This document shows, one piece after another, positions 25,043-33,502 of a stretch of 64,000 nt of DNA. The position numbers and the translations under genes were made by a program. Below the pieces are notes generated by a model. It saw only the letters and a list, made by a program, of their open reading frames with translations, ran no database searches and was not told the DNA's origin. Source of the stretch: Salinarimonas sp. (GTDB lineage: Bacteria > Pseudomonadota > Alphaproteobacteria > Rhizobiales > Beijerinckiaceae). Every line of letters begins with the position of its first letter. Position 1 is the first letter of the stretch. The stretch is taken from the NCBI GenBank assembly GCA_020832565.1, contig JAFIEI010000010.1:1-64000 (forward strand). Reading direction: 5' to 3'.

Positions 25043-26679
25043 ACGTCCTGCTCATCGGCGGCTACGGCGTCTTCGGTTCGCGGCTCGCGCGCCTGCTCGT
25101 GCGCGACGGCCACGATCTCTGCATTGCCGGGCGGGACGGTGGCGCAGCGCAACGGCTCGCGGACGAGATCGGCGCCCGGGCAGCCGTCTTCGACCGCAAT
25201 GGCGAGCTGTCTTCCCTGCAGGATTTCGCGGTCGTCATCGACGCAGCCGGCCCGTTTCACGCCGGGGGCGAAGATCCCTATCGGCTGGCCCGTGCGGCAA
25301 TCGCGGCGCGGGTGCATTATCTCGATCTGTCGGAGAATGCCGCCTTCTGCGAGGGCATCGCGGCGCTCGATGCGCAGGCGAAAGCCGCGGGAACCTGCCT
25401 GCTGTCGGGATTGTCGTCGGTGCCGGCTTTGTCCTCGGCGGCCGTGCGCGCCCTTGCGGGTGATGATGCGATCCATGTCATCGATACGGCGATCCTGCCC
25501 GGCAACCGCAGCCCGCGCGGATATTCGGTCATGCATGCGATCCTGTCCCAGGCCGGGCAGGGCATGCAGCTGTGGCGCGCGAATCGCCGCGAGCCGGCCA
25601 CGGGCTGGTCCGAGCCGAAACGCTACGCATTGCCGGACGGGCTGGTGCGCCAGGGATGGCTGATCGAGGTGCCCGACACTCGCTTGTTTCCCGCCTTTTT
25701 CGGCGCGCGGACGGTGGTGTTCAGGGCGGGCCTCGAATTGTGGATCATGCGCTACGGGCTAGCCGCCTTCGCACTGATCCGCCGGGCCCTGCCTTTTCCG
25801 GTGACCCGTCCCGTGGTGATGCTGTTCAAGCTTGCCGCCGATGCGCTCACACCTTTCGGCACCGGACGCGGCGGCATGTCGGTGACGGTGGTCACGGATG
25901 GGGAGCGGCGCGTCTGGCGGCTGCTTGCCGAGGACGGTGACGGCCCCTTCATCCCCGCGATTCCCGCGCGCGCCCTCCTGCGCAGAGCCCGGCTGCCGGC
26001 CGGCGCCGGTCCGGCCCTCGCCGTGATCGGATTATCCGAGCTCGAAGCGGCGATGTCCGATCTGCGCGTCGTCACCGAACGGCGGAACACACCCGACATT
26101 CCCTTTTTCAAACGCATACTCGGGACGGATTTCGAGTTCCTTCCCCCGGCCTTGCAGGCGATCCATCGCAGCGCCGATCGCGCAATCTGGGAAGGGCGGG
26201 CCGAAGTAACGCGCGGCACCGGGCTCTGGTCGCGCCTGATCGCGCGCATCTTCGGTTTCCCGAAGGCGGGCTCGGGTATCCCGGTCACCGTGCGCAAGCT
26301 CACGACCGGTGAGGGCGAGGAAGCCGGAGAAATCTGGCTGCGGCGCTTCGGTAGCCGCCGTTTCCGCTCGCATTTCGCGGCAAGGGAGAGCGGCCTGAGC
26401 GAACGCTTCGGCCCCTTCACCTTCGCGATCGGCCTGCAGCTGCGCGATGGCGGGCTGGACTATCCGGTAACGGCCGCATGGCTCGGCCCCGTTCGCCTGC
26501 CGGCGGCGCTGCTTCCCGCCGGCGAGGCCCGCGAGACCGCAGACGGATCACGTTGCCGCTTCGACGTCACCATCCGCGCGCCCCTCACACACGGGCTCGT
26601 CGTGCGCTATCGCGGCTGGCTGGAGCGGTGCGGGGATGAGGGGGAGCCCTCGGATACAGGCATCAGCGAACCGGATTGA
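25039..26679 (+). CDS. Saccharopine dehydrogenase-like NAD(P)-binding protein with C-terminal DUF4166-like domain
   Basis: A 546-residue protein. Residues 1-120 form a Rossmann domain (NVLLIGGYGVFGSRLARLLV, VVIDAAGPFHAGG) of the saccharopine-dehydrogenase NADP-binding type. A middle part has hydrophobic helices (LAAFALIRRALPFPVTRPVV). The last 180 residues (FFKRILGTDFEFLPPALQAI onward) resemble DUF4166. It lacks the lysine-pathway context, so it is probably not a saccharopine dehydrogenase. It begins with GTG 25039 inside the preceding stop (GTGA), a strong sign of coupling to the DCC-family gene. Its end overlaps the convergent exonuclease gene by 17 bases. Confidence 0.78.
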   Translation: MNVLLIGGYGVFGSRLARLLVRDGHDLCIAGRDGGAAQRLADEIGARAAVFDRNGELSSLQDFAVVIDAAGPFHAGGEDPYRLARAAIAARVHYLDLSENAAFCEGIAALDAQAKAAGTCLLSGLSSVPALSSAAVRALAGDDAIHVIDTAILPGNRSPRGYSVMHAILSQAGQGMQLWRANRREPATGWSEPKRYALPDGLVRQGWLIEVPDTRLFPAFFGARTVVFRAGLELWIMRYGLAAFALIRRALPFPVTRPVVMLFKLAADALTPFGTGRGGMSVTVVTDGERRVWRLLAEDGDGPFIPAIPARALLRRARLPAGAGPALAVIGLSELEAAMSDLRVVTERRNTPDIPFFKRILGTDFEFLPPALQAIHRSADRAIWEGRAEVTRGTGLWSRLIARIFGFPKAGSGIPVTVRKLTTGEGEEAGEIWLRRFGSRRFRSHFAARESGLSERFGPFTFAIGLQLRDGGLDYPVTAAWLGPVRLPAALLPAGEARETADGSRCRFDVTIRAPLTHGLVVRYRGWLERCGDEGEPSDTGISEPD

Positions 26680-28897
26680 GATCCTTCAACAATCTGCCGT
26701 ATCGGCGCATTTCGCCGACGAGGTCGCCGAAGGTGCGAAAGCCGCGGGCGCGCAGCATCGGGAGCATGCGCACCAGAACCTGCGCCGTCGCTTCGGCATC
26801 GCCGAGCGCGGTGTGGCGGGCGGCTTCGGGGATGACGATGCCGAAGCGCGCGGCCAGCGCATCCAGCGAATGGCTCTCGCCTTGGCCGAACAGGACGGCG
26901 GAAGCGAGCACCGTATCGAGGACCGGGTTGTCGAAACGCTGGCAGATATCCGGCTCGTGCCGGCGCAGGAAGGCCATGTCGAAAGGCGCGTTATGCGCGA
27001 CCAGCACCGCGCCCGCCGCGAAGCGATGGAAGCGCGCGCCGGCTTCGGCGATCTGCGGGGCGCCGATCACCATCTGGGGCGTGATGCCGTGCACGGCGGT
27101 GGCGCCGGGCGGGATAGGGCGCTGCGGATCGATCAGCGTTTCGAACATCTCGCCATCGACGATGCGGCCATTGACCACCCGCACCGCCGCGAGCTGCACG
27201 ATCTCGTCCCGCTGCGGATCGAGCCCGGTGGTCTCGGTATCGAAGACGACATAGGCGAGATTCTCGAGATCCGTCTGCGCGATCCCGGCGCTGCGGGCGC
27301 GGTCGAGCAGGGCGAAATCATAGACAGCACAGCGCCGCAGCGGTGCCGGCGGCGCCACTGCGCGACGCGCCCGCCGCAATCCGATGCGCAGGCCGCAGCC
27401 ATCGGGATCACCTGCCAGCGCGCTGCCGTGGCGTGCGAGTACCATCGCGGCGGTGAGTTCGGGCGCCTGCGGGTCGATGGGCTCACGGGTCAGGCCATCG
27501 CGCGCATGCGCGTCGAGCGCCCCACCCCTCCAGCGCAGCGCGATCGCGGCACCGGGCCCGTCCTCCTCGATCACGTCGAGGAGGAACCCCGTGCGCGCAT
27601 CCTCCTCCGCGAGCCGGCCCACGAGATGGCCGAGCATGGCGAGGAAGGCGTATCCGTCGACGCTCAGGAACAGATCCGGCCCGGAAGCGGTGAGCGCAAT
27701 GCCGCGCGCTGCGAGGCGCGCCTGCAGGGCGTCCACGAGATCAGCCGAGCGGAATTCCGGCAGGGCCGGTGCATAGGCGAGCAAATGCGACAGCTCGGCC
27801 ACGATTTCGGCCGCTTCGTCGCCTGCGCGGGCCGGATCCCCGTCGCGATCATGCAGGGCGCGCCGTGCCGCATCCAGACGCGGCATGGCATCCGCGATAC
27901 GCGCCTCGCGCGCGGCCATGGCGGCATGGGTCGCGGTGACGTCGGTCAGGCTGAGCACGTAGCCGCTGCCCGACGCCTCGCCCTCCTCGACGAGCCGCAG
28001 CCGGCCCTCCAGCACGAGGCTGCCGTCGCGGCTGGTGCAAAGCAGATCCGCATGCGCTTCGGGCCCGCTCGTCGCGGCAAGCCGCGCCCGGGCGCGGCGG
28101 ATCGGCTCGTCGGCAAGGAAATCACCGAGCGGACGTGCCAGACCTGGCCTGATCTCCGAGCCCAGGATTTCGGCGGCGGGCGCGTTGTAGAAGACGATCT
28201 CGTGTTCCGCGGAACAGACCAGCACCGCCGCCGGCACGTCGGCGAGCAGCGTCTCGAGCCAGGCCTTTTCCCGGGTGAGCTGATGCGTGGCCTCGGCCAC
28301 CGCATCCGACAGCGCGATGCGGCATGCGCCCAGATGTCGGGCGGCGTCGGAAATCGCGGGGGCGAGGTCACCGAGATAGCGCGCGGTATCCGGGCTGATG
28401 CCGCCCGGCGCGCCGGCATCGGCGCTCACCCGCAGGCTCGCGGCGAGCTTCTCGACGGCACCGGCGACATGCTGGTCGAACAGCCACCAGATCCAGGTGA
28501 CGAGGCCGAGGATCAGGAAACCGCCGAGGATGGCGCCCTGCATGAAGCCGGCGCGCAGAGCCGCGTCCTCCTGCAGGCCTGTGGGCAGGCGGGCAAAGCC
28601 GAAGGCGAGGCCGGCAACGAGCGCCGCCACCGCCCCGGCTGCGACGAGGCAAAACATCGCAAGGACCCGCGCCCGCAGGCTGAAGCGCCGGGCGATCCGG
28701 TCGAGCGGCCCCTGCCGGCCCGCGTTGCCTGCCGCGGCGCTTACCCCGAACGACGCGGGAAGCGGCCCGACCGGGCCACTCCCGGCAGGACGCTTGGCCG
28801 CAATCTCGTCCGCATAGGCGTCTCGCGGAAACGGGCCGGCTGGGAACGAACGCGGCGCGGCCTCGTCGCGGGAAGCCTGCCTGGTGGAACCCTCCAT
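26663..28897 (-). CDS. Membrane PAS protein fused to a DnaQ-like 3'-5' exonuclease
   Basis: A 744-residue fusion. After a Pro/Gly-rich N-terminus come two membrane helices (MFCLVAAGAVAALVAGLAFG and GFMQGAILGGFLILGLVTW), then a PAS domain (LLADVPAAVLVCSAEHEIVF, ending GYVLSLTDVT). A histidine-kinase-like middle follows but looks degenerate. The C-terminal 190 residues are a DEDD exonuclease: VVFDTETTGLDPQRDEIVQL, AHNAPFDMAFL and HTALGDAEATAQVL, with the acidic metal ligands kept. It is likely a membrane-anchored nuclease under sensor control. ATG 28897 has GGAGGAGG; the alternative at 28915 overlaps the upstream stop but lacks a ribosome site. It ends the five-gene symporter module. Confidence 0.85.
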   Translation of the reverse strand: MEGSTRQASRDEAAPRSFPAGPFPRDAYADEIAAKRPAGSGPVGPLPASFGVSAAAGNAGRQGPLDRIARRFSLRARVLAMFCLVAAGAVAALVAGLAFGFARLPTGLQEDAALRAGFMQGAILGGFLILGLVTWIWWLFDQHVAGAVEKLAASLRVSADAGAPGGISPDTARYLGDLAPAISDAARHLGACRIALSDAVAEATHQLTREKAWLETLLADVPAAVLVCSAEHEIVFYNAPAAEILGSEIRPGLARPLGDFLADEPIRRARARLAATSGPEAHADLLCTSRDGSLVLEGRLRLVEEGEASGSGYVLSLTDVTATHAAMAAREARIADAMPRLDAARRALHDRDGDPARAGDEAAEIVAELSHLLAYAPALPEFRSADLVDALQARLAARGIALTASGPDLFLSVDGYAFLAMLGHLVGRLAEEDARTGFLLDVIEEDGPGAAIALRWRGGALDAHARDGLTREPIDPQAPELTAAMVLARHGSALAGDPDGCGLRIGLRRARRAVAPPAPLRRCAVYDFALLDRARSAGIAQTDLENLAYVVFDTETTGLDPQRDEIVQLAAVRVVNGRIVDGEMFETLIDPQRPIPPGATAVHGITPQMVIGAPQIAEAGARFHRFAAGAVLVAHNAPFDMAFLRRHEPDICQRFDNPVLDTVLASAVLFGQGESHSLDALAARFGIVIPEAARHTALGDAEATAQVLVRMLPMLRARGFRTFGDLVGEMRRYGRLLKDLNPVR

Positions 28898-28911
28898 GGC
28901 GCCCTCCTCCC

Positions 28912-29433
28912 TCATGTGCTGCCGCAAGCCGCGCGCAGGATCGGATCGTCTGCGGCGAGCGGGCGCCAATCGGCACCTTCCAGGGCGCCATCGTCCGAGA
29001 AGCTCACCTGCGCATCGAGCTCGGCGCGCCGGCCTTCGGCGCAATCGAAGACGACGGGAATCTGCCGCCCCGGCTCGAAACGCCCGAGCATCACCACCCC
29101 CGTGAGCACGTGATCGGGATGGGCTTCGTTGCGTCGGGTGAAACGGTGATCGACGACGATCATCCGGTTGGTGAGCGGGAAAAGATAAGTCCAGGGCCGG
29201 TACCAGGAATTCACCGCGTTCTGCGAGGCGACCACGGCCTCGTCCGGCAGGGCGTCGATGGTGCGCCCGGCCCAGGTGTATTCCATATAGACGGCGAAGC
29301 CGATCATCGCGGCGCCCGCTGCTGCGGGCACGGCCCAGGGTGCGATGCGCCCGGGAGAGCCGCGCCGCAGCAGGTGCACGATACCGCCGACGGCGAGGCC
29401 GACGGCAATGGCCGCGATGAATTCCAGGATCAT
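28912..29433 (-). CDS. Hypothetical protein with two N-terminal membrane helices
   Basis: A 173-residue protein I do not recognise. Residues 1-23 (LEFIAAIAVGLAVGGIVHLL) and 32-50 (PWAVPAAAGAAMIGFAVYM) are hydrophobic; the rest is soluble and mixed strand/helix, with FPLTNRMIVVDHRFTRRNE and PVVFDCAEGRRAELD. The start follows AAGGAG. It sits directly before the PAS-exonuclease gene (15 bases to the chosen start) and after the cNMP/CBS gene, so it likely belongs to the same module and may partner the membrane-bound nuclease. No function is claimed. Confidence 0.75.
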   Translation of the reverse strand: MILEFIAAIAVGLAVGGIVHLLRRGSPGRIAPWAVPAAAGAAMIGFAVYMEYTWAGRTIDALPDEAVVASQNAVNSWYRPWTYLFPLTNRMIVVDHRFTRRNEAHPDHVLTGVVMLGRFEPGRQIPVVFDCAEGRRAELDAQVSFSDDGALEGADWRPLAADDPILRAACGST

Positions 29434-29474
29434 GTGCCTCTACTCCTTGAACGCTTCTTCCCGTATCTGTCTTT

Positions 29475-29534
29475 GCATGGTCGTTTTTCACGACCTTGAT
29501 ATTGGCATGGCCGTTTTTCACGACCTTGATATTG
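29475..29534. repeat. Tandem 30-bp repeat, each copy with an internal dyad
   Basis: Two adjacent 30-bp units (29475-29504 and 29505-29534) differ at one base (T29481 against C29511). Each holds GGTCGT TTTTC ACGACC or its one-base variant, a 6-bp inverted repeat. They lie in the gap between the cNMP/CBS gene stop and the small membrane-protein start. They could be paired operators, or hairpins that control readthrough inside the module. No T-run follows the stems on the minus strand. Confidence 0.75.
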
Positions 29535-29560
29535 TGCAGCCTAGCATATGAGCCCGCCCG

Positions 29561-31393
29561 TCAAACCAGCCCACCTTTGCCCTGCCCGATCGCGGATTGC
29601 ATGGTCCGCACCACGACGAAGGCGTCGCGCAGATGACTGCGCTCGAAATCGGTGAGCGCGGCGGGCGCCATGTAATTGTCGGGCTTCGTCCCTGAACCCA
29701 CCTGCGCCGCCTGGCTGCGCAGCCGCATGCCGGCGATGAGGTCGTAGGCGGCCAGCAATTCGCGCGCACCCGATTCGCTGATGACCCCGCGTTCACCCGC
29801 CGCGATCAGGCGCGAACGCGTATTGATCGCCCGCGCGCCGGCCTGCAGCGCATAGACGCGCCCGAGATCGACGATGGGGATCACCCCGCTCAGCTTCATG
29901 TCGATCTGGTCGCGGTGCTCGCCCGAGCGGATGGTGGCGATGCCGCGCAACAGGCCGAGCGGCGGGCTGTGGCCGAGCGAGTTGGCGATCATATGCGCCA
30001 CGAATATCGAATTGCGTCGCGCTCTTGCGAGCGTCTCCTGCTGCAGATCGGCAAACAACGCGTGGTTCCCGCCGATCGGGCGCAGATCGAACATCACCGA
30101 TGCCAGCATCTGCGCTTCCGGGGTGGGGCTGTCGATCCAGCGGCGGAAATAATCGCGCCAGACCCGCACCGGCTGGCGCCAGCGCGGCGTCACCGCCATC
30201 ATCTCGCCGGGGCAATAGACATAGCCGATCTGATCGAGCCCGTCGCAGACGAAGCGCGCGAGCTTTTCGAAATAGGGCAAGTCGGCATCGCCGACGCTGT
30301 CGTCGAGAAAAAGGCAATTGTCCTGATCGGAGACGCCGGTCTGCTCCTGGCGCCCCTGCGAACCGCAGGCGAGCCACAGATAGGGCACCGGCGGGGGGCC
30401 GAGTTCGGCCTCCGCCATGGCGAGCAGGCGGCGCGTCGCGGTGTCGGCGATGTCGGTGATCAGCCGGGTGACGATCTCGTGGGCGTTATGGGCGCCGACC
30501 AGTTGCTTGAGCAATTGCGGGATGCGCGCCGTGACCTGCGCGAGCGCGGCAATCGATTCGGCCCGGGCGGCGTCGCGCACGAGCTGGGCGGAGGAGACCG
30601 CCTGGAAGCGGGTCAGATCGGTCTGGGTGACGATGCCCGCGAGCTTGCCGCGCGCGATCACCGGGAAATGCCCGATCCGGCGCTCGAGCATGCGATGCAG
30701 GATATCCGAGCCGAGCTGTTCGGGCGTCAGGGTGAGCGGATCGGCGGTCATCACCTGTGCGACCGGCGTATCGGGCGACAATCCCTCGGCTACGACGCGT
30801 CCGGCCAGATCGCCGGTGGTGAGGATGCCGGCGAGCTTGCCCGCCTCGGCCACGCAGATGCTGGATATGCCACGGTCGCGCATCACCTTCGCCGCCTCCA
30901 CGACGGGGGTAGAGGGCGTGCAGGTGACCGGGTCGCGGGTCATCAATTGCGAGACCTTGAGCGTCGACAGATCACCGCTGCGCGGCTCGGGCGGGCGCAG
31001 GCGCTCGAAGAAGCGGGCGAAGGCGGGCTGCTCTGCTATCAGGCGCTGCAGATCGGAAGCGGGCAGGAGCAGCAGCCGGGCATCCTCGGCGACGCGGGCG
31101 GAAGTCGCCGCCTTGCCGTCGCGCAGCAGTCCGCGCTCGCCGAAACTGTTGCGCGGACCGAGCAGCGAGACCAGCGCGCCGTTGCGGTCATGGATCTCGA
31201 TTCGCCCGCTGCGGATGAGATAGAGCCCGTCGAGAATCTCGCCAAAGGCATAGATCGTCTCGCCGGCGCCGGGCTCGAGCGCCTGAAACAGGCCTGCCAC
31301 GCGGGAGAGTTCCTCGCGTGGCAGGGAATCGTAGGGATGCACCGTCTCCAGAAAGGCGATGATCGTGTCACGCGTGTCTCGATCCTCGGCCAT
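29561..31393 (-). CDS. Cyclic-nucleotide-binding/CBS/DUF294 nucleotidyltransferase-like protein
   Basis: A 610-residue cytoplasmic protein. The order is an N-terminal cNMP-binding domain (about 20-130: GLYLIRSGRIEIHDRNG, NSFGERGLL), two CBS repeats (about 145-260: VSQLMTRDPVTCTPSTPVVE and QVMTADPLTLTPEQLG), then a DUF294 nucleotidyltransferase-like domain with the GSQGRQEQTGVSDQDN motif and a C-terminal helical domain. It resembles proteins that sense nucleotides and act on partner proteins; GlnD-like chemistry is possible but unproven. ATG 31393 is preceded by AGGA. It lies just downstream of the symporter gene, as in many proteobacteria. Confidence 0.88.
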   Translation of the reverse strand: MAEDRDTRDTIIAFLETVHPYDSLPREELSRVAGLFQALEPGAGETIYAFGEILDGLYLIRSGRIEIHDRNGALVSLLGPRNSFGERGLLRDGKAATSARVAEDARLLLLPASDLQRLIAEQPAFARFFERLRPPEPRSGDLSTLKVSQLMTRDPVTCTPSTPVVEAAKVMRDRGISSICVAEAGKLAGILTTGDLAGRVVAEGLSPDTPVAQVMTADPLTLTPEQLGSDILHRMLERRIGHFPVIARGKLAGIVTQTDLTRFQAVSSAQLVRDAARAESIAALAQVTARIPQLLKQLVGAHNAHEIVTRLITDIADTATRRLLAMAEAELGPPPVPYLWLACGSQGRQEQTGVSDQDNCLFLDDSVGDADLPYFEKLARFVCDGLDQIGYVYCPGEMMAVTPRWRQPVRVWRDYFRRWIDSPTPEAQMLASVMFDLRPIGGNHALFADLQQETLARARRNSIFVAHMIANSLGHSPPLGLLRGIATIRSGEHRDQIDMKLSGVIPIVDLGRVYALQAGARAINTRSRLIAAGERGVISESGARELLAAYDLIAGMRLRSQAAQVGSGTKPDNYMAPAALTDFERSHLRDAFVVVRTMQSAIGQGKGGLV

Positions 31394-31417
31394 GGCGGTG
31401 ATCCTGGAAGGAGGGTG

Positions 31418-31447
31418 ATGCGGGCCGGCTTTCACCCCGGCCCGCAT
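31418..31447 (-). terminator. Perfect 11-bp inverted repeat between symporter and DUF294 genes
   Basis: ATGCGGGCCGG (31418-31428) and CCGGCCCGCAT (31437-31447) form a perfect stem with an 8-nt loop, 8 bases after the symporter stop. With no T-run it is more likely an attenuator or mRNA stabiliser than a full stop, and may lower expression of the downstream genes. Confidence 0.5.
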
Positions 31448-31455
31448 CCATCGTA

Positions 31456-33228
31456 TCAGTGCTCGATCGCACCCGCAGCCCCGCGCGGCACGCGGATGGA
31501 GTAGACCAGTTCCTGGATCTCCTGCGGCGGTTCGCGGGTCACGCTCATCACCGCATAGGCCACGGCGAAGTTGATGATCGCACCGATCGTCCCGAAGGAG
31601 AGCGGCGAGATCCCCAGGATCCAGTTATCCGGCGTGTTGGGGAGCATGTTGGTGCCCGGGATGAAGAACCAGCCGAGATAGGTGAAGATGTAGAGCACGG
31701 TCGAGAACAGACCTGCCAGCATCCCCGCCACGGCACCTTCCGTATTCATCTTCATCGAGAAGATGCCCATCATCAACACCGGGAACAATGTCGCCGCCGC
31801 AAGACCGAAGGCCAGTGCCACCACCTGTGCGGCGAATCCGGGCGGGTTCAGGCCCAGATAGGTCGCCAGTGCGATCGCACCCGCCATCGATATGCGTGCG
31901 GCCCACAACTCGTTCTTTTCGCTGATCCCCTTCATGAAGGTGGATTTGAGCAGGTCGTGACTGACCGCCGAGGAGATGGCGAGCAACAGGCCGGCCGCGG
32001 TTGAGAGTGCGGCTGCGAGGCCGCCCGCCGCAATCAGCGCGATCACCCATCCGGGCAGCTGCGCGATTTCCGGGTTGGCCAGCACCAGGATGTCCTGGTT
32101 GAAGGTGACCATCTCGTTGCCTTCCCAGCCGCGCTCGGCAGCCACCGAGGCGAACTCCTCCGAACGGTCGTTGTAGTACTGGATCAGACCGTCATTGTTC
32201 TTGTCCTCGAAAGCGAGAAGGCCGGTCTGCTCCCAGTTCAACATCCAGTCGGGCCGCTCGTCATAGGCGATCGGCTGCTCCTGTGTGCCGTTGGGGAAGA
32301 TCGTGGTGATGATGTTCAGGCGCGCCATCGCACCGACCGCCGGAGCCGTCAGGTAGAGAAGCGCGATGAAAATCAGCGCCCAGCCGGCCGATTTGCGGGC
32401 ATCGGCCACGCGCGGCACGGTAAAGAAGCGGATGATCACGTGCGGCAGGCCGGCGGTACCGATCATCAAGGACATGGTGAAGAGCACCATGTTGAAGGTC
32501 GAGCCGTGATTGCCGGTATAATCCTGGAAGCCGAGTTCGAGCAGGACCTGGTCGAGCTTGGCAAGCAGCGGCAGACCGGATTCCGCATGGGTCGAGAACA
32601 GGCCCAATGCCGGGACCGGGTTGTTGGTTAGCTGGAACGAGATGAACACGGCGGGGATCGTATAGGCCGTGATCAGCACGCAATACTGCGCCAGCTGCGT
32701 ATAGGTGATGCCCTTCATGCCGCCGAGAACGGCATAGATGAACACTACGCCCGAGGCGATCAGCAGGCCCTGCCAGCTCTCCACTTCGAGGAAGCGCGAG
32801 AAGGCAACGCCGGCGCCGGTCATCTGCCCGATCACGTAGGTAATCGAGATCACCAGAAGGCAGATCACCGCCACGATGCGGGCGGTCTGGCTGTAGAAGC
32901 GGTCACCGATGAATTCGGGAACGGTAAAGCGCCCGAACTTGCGCAGATAGGGCGCAAGCAGCAGCGCCAGCAGCACGTAGCCGCCGGTCCAGCCCATCAG
33001 GAAGCTCGAATTGCCGTAGCCGACGAAGGCGATCAGGCCCGCCATCGAAATGAACGAAGCCGCCGACATCCAGTCGGCGGCAGTGGCCGCACCGTTGACG
33101 ATCGGGTTGACGCCGCGGCTGGCGGCGTAGAAATCCGCCGTCGTACCGGCCCGCGCCCAGATGGCGATGCCGACATAAAGCGCGAAGGACGCGCCGACGA
33201 CGAGGAGGTTGAGCGTAAATTGATCCAT
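31456..33228 (-). CDS. Sodium:solute symporter large subunit, VC_2705/ActP-like
   Basis: A 590-residue SSS-family symporter with about 13 membrane helices. Family stretches are ADWMSAASFISMAGLIAFVG, GYVLLALLLAPYLRKFGRFT, LGGMKGITYTQLAQYCVLIT and AALSTAAGLLLAISSAVSHD. It uses the sodium gradient to take up a small solute; acetate or another short monocarboxylate is the usual guess for this branch when paired with a DUF4212 subunit. An inserted acidic loop (NKNNDGLIQYYNDRSEEF region) between helices is characteristic of the branch. It starts 10 bases after the DUF4212 stop. Confidence 0.92.
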   Translation of the reverse strand: MDQFTLNLLVVGASFALYVGIAIWARAGTTADFYAASRGVNPIVNGAATAADWMSAASFISMAGLIAFVGYGNSSFLMGWTGGYVLLALLLAPYLRKFGRFTVPEFIGDRFYSQTARIVAVICLLVISITYVIGQMTGAGVAFSRFLEVESWQGLLIASGVVFIYAVLGGMKGITYTQLAQYCVLITAYTIPAVFISFQLTNNPVPALGLFSTHAESGLPLLAKLDQVLLELGFQDYTGNHGSTFNMVLFTMSLMIGTAGLPHVIIRFFTVPRVADARKSAGWALIFIALLYLTAPAVGAMARLNIITTIFPNGTQEQPIAYDERPDWMLNWEQTGLLAFEDKNNDGLIQYYNDRSEEFASVAAERGWEGNEMVTFNQDILVLANPEIAQLPGWVIALIAAGGLAAALSTAAGLLLAISSAVSHDLLKSTFMKGISEKNELWAARISMAGAIALATYLGLNPPGFAAQVVALAFGLAAATLFPVLMMGIFSMKMNTEGAVAGMLAGLFSTVLYIFTYLGWFFIPGTNMLPNTPDNWILGISPLSFGTIGAIINFAVAYAVMSVTREPPQEIQELVYSIRVPRGAAGAIEH

Positions 33229-33238
33229 CGTTGCGCCC

Positions 33239-33502
33239 TCACTGCTCGTCCACGTCGTGCTCGCGATCGAGCCGGTTCATGTACCAGGTGTAATAGAAGA
33301 TCAGCGCGATGAAGGTCAGGATCGAGCCTTGCTGCGCGAACCAGAATCCGAGATCGGTGCCCCCGATCGGTATCCAGGAGATCAGCGGACGAAACACGAT
33401 GCCCAGCCCGAAAGAGACGAATGCCCAGATGATCAAGCAGATGGTGATGATCCGGACATTGGCCTTCCAGTAGGCGTCGTTGGACGACGACTTGTCAGAC
33501 AT
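33239..33502 (-). CDS. DUF4212 small subunit of a sodium/solute symporter
   Basis: An 87-residue protein with two membrane helices (IITICLIIWAFVSFGLGIVF and FIALIFYYTWYMNRLDRE), the hallmark of DUF4212. It always precedes and probably assists the SSS large subunit. SDKSSSNDAYWKANVRII at the N-terminus is family-typical. The ATG at 33502 has GGGAG about 9 bases upstream. It is the first gene of the module, so the promoter should lie in the long gap upstream. Confidence 0.92.
   Translation of the reverse strand: MSDKSSSNDAYWKANVRIITICLIIWAFVSFGLGIVFRPLISWIPIGGTDLGFWFAQQGSILTFIALIFYYTWYMNRLDREHDVDEQ

Noticed and set aside
26636-29113. Plus-strand frame of more than 800 codons
   Set aside because: It is antisense to the PAS-exonuclease fusion and lacks any motif.
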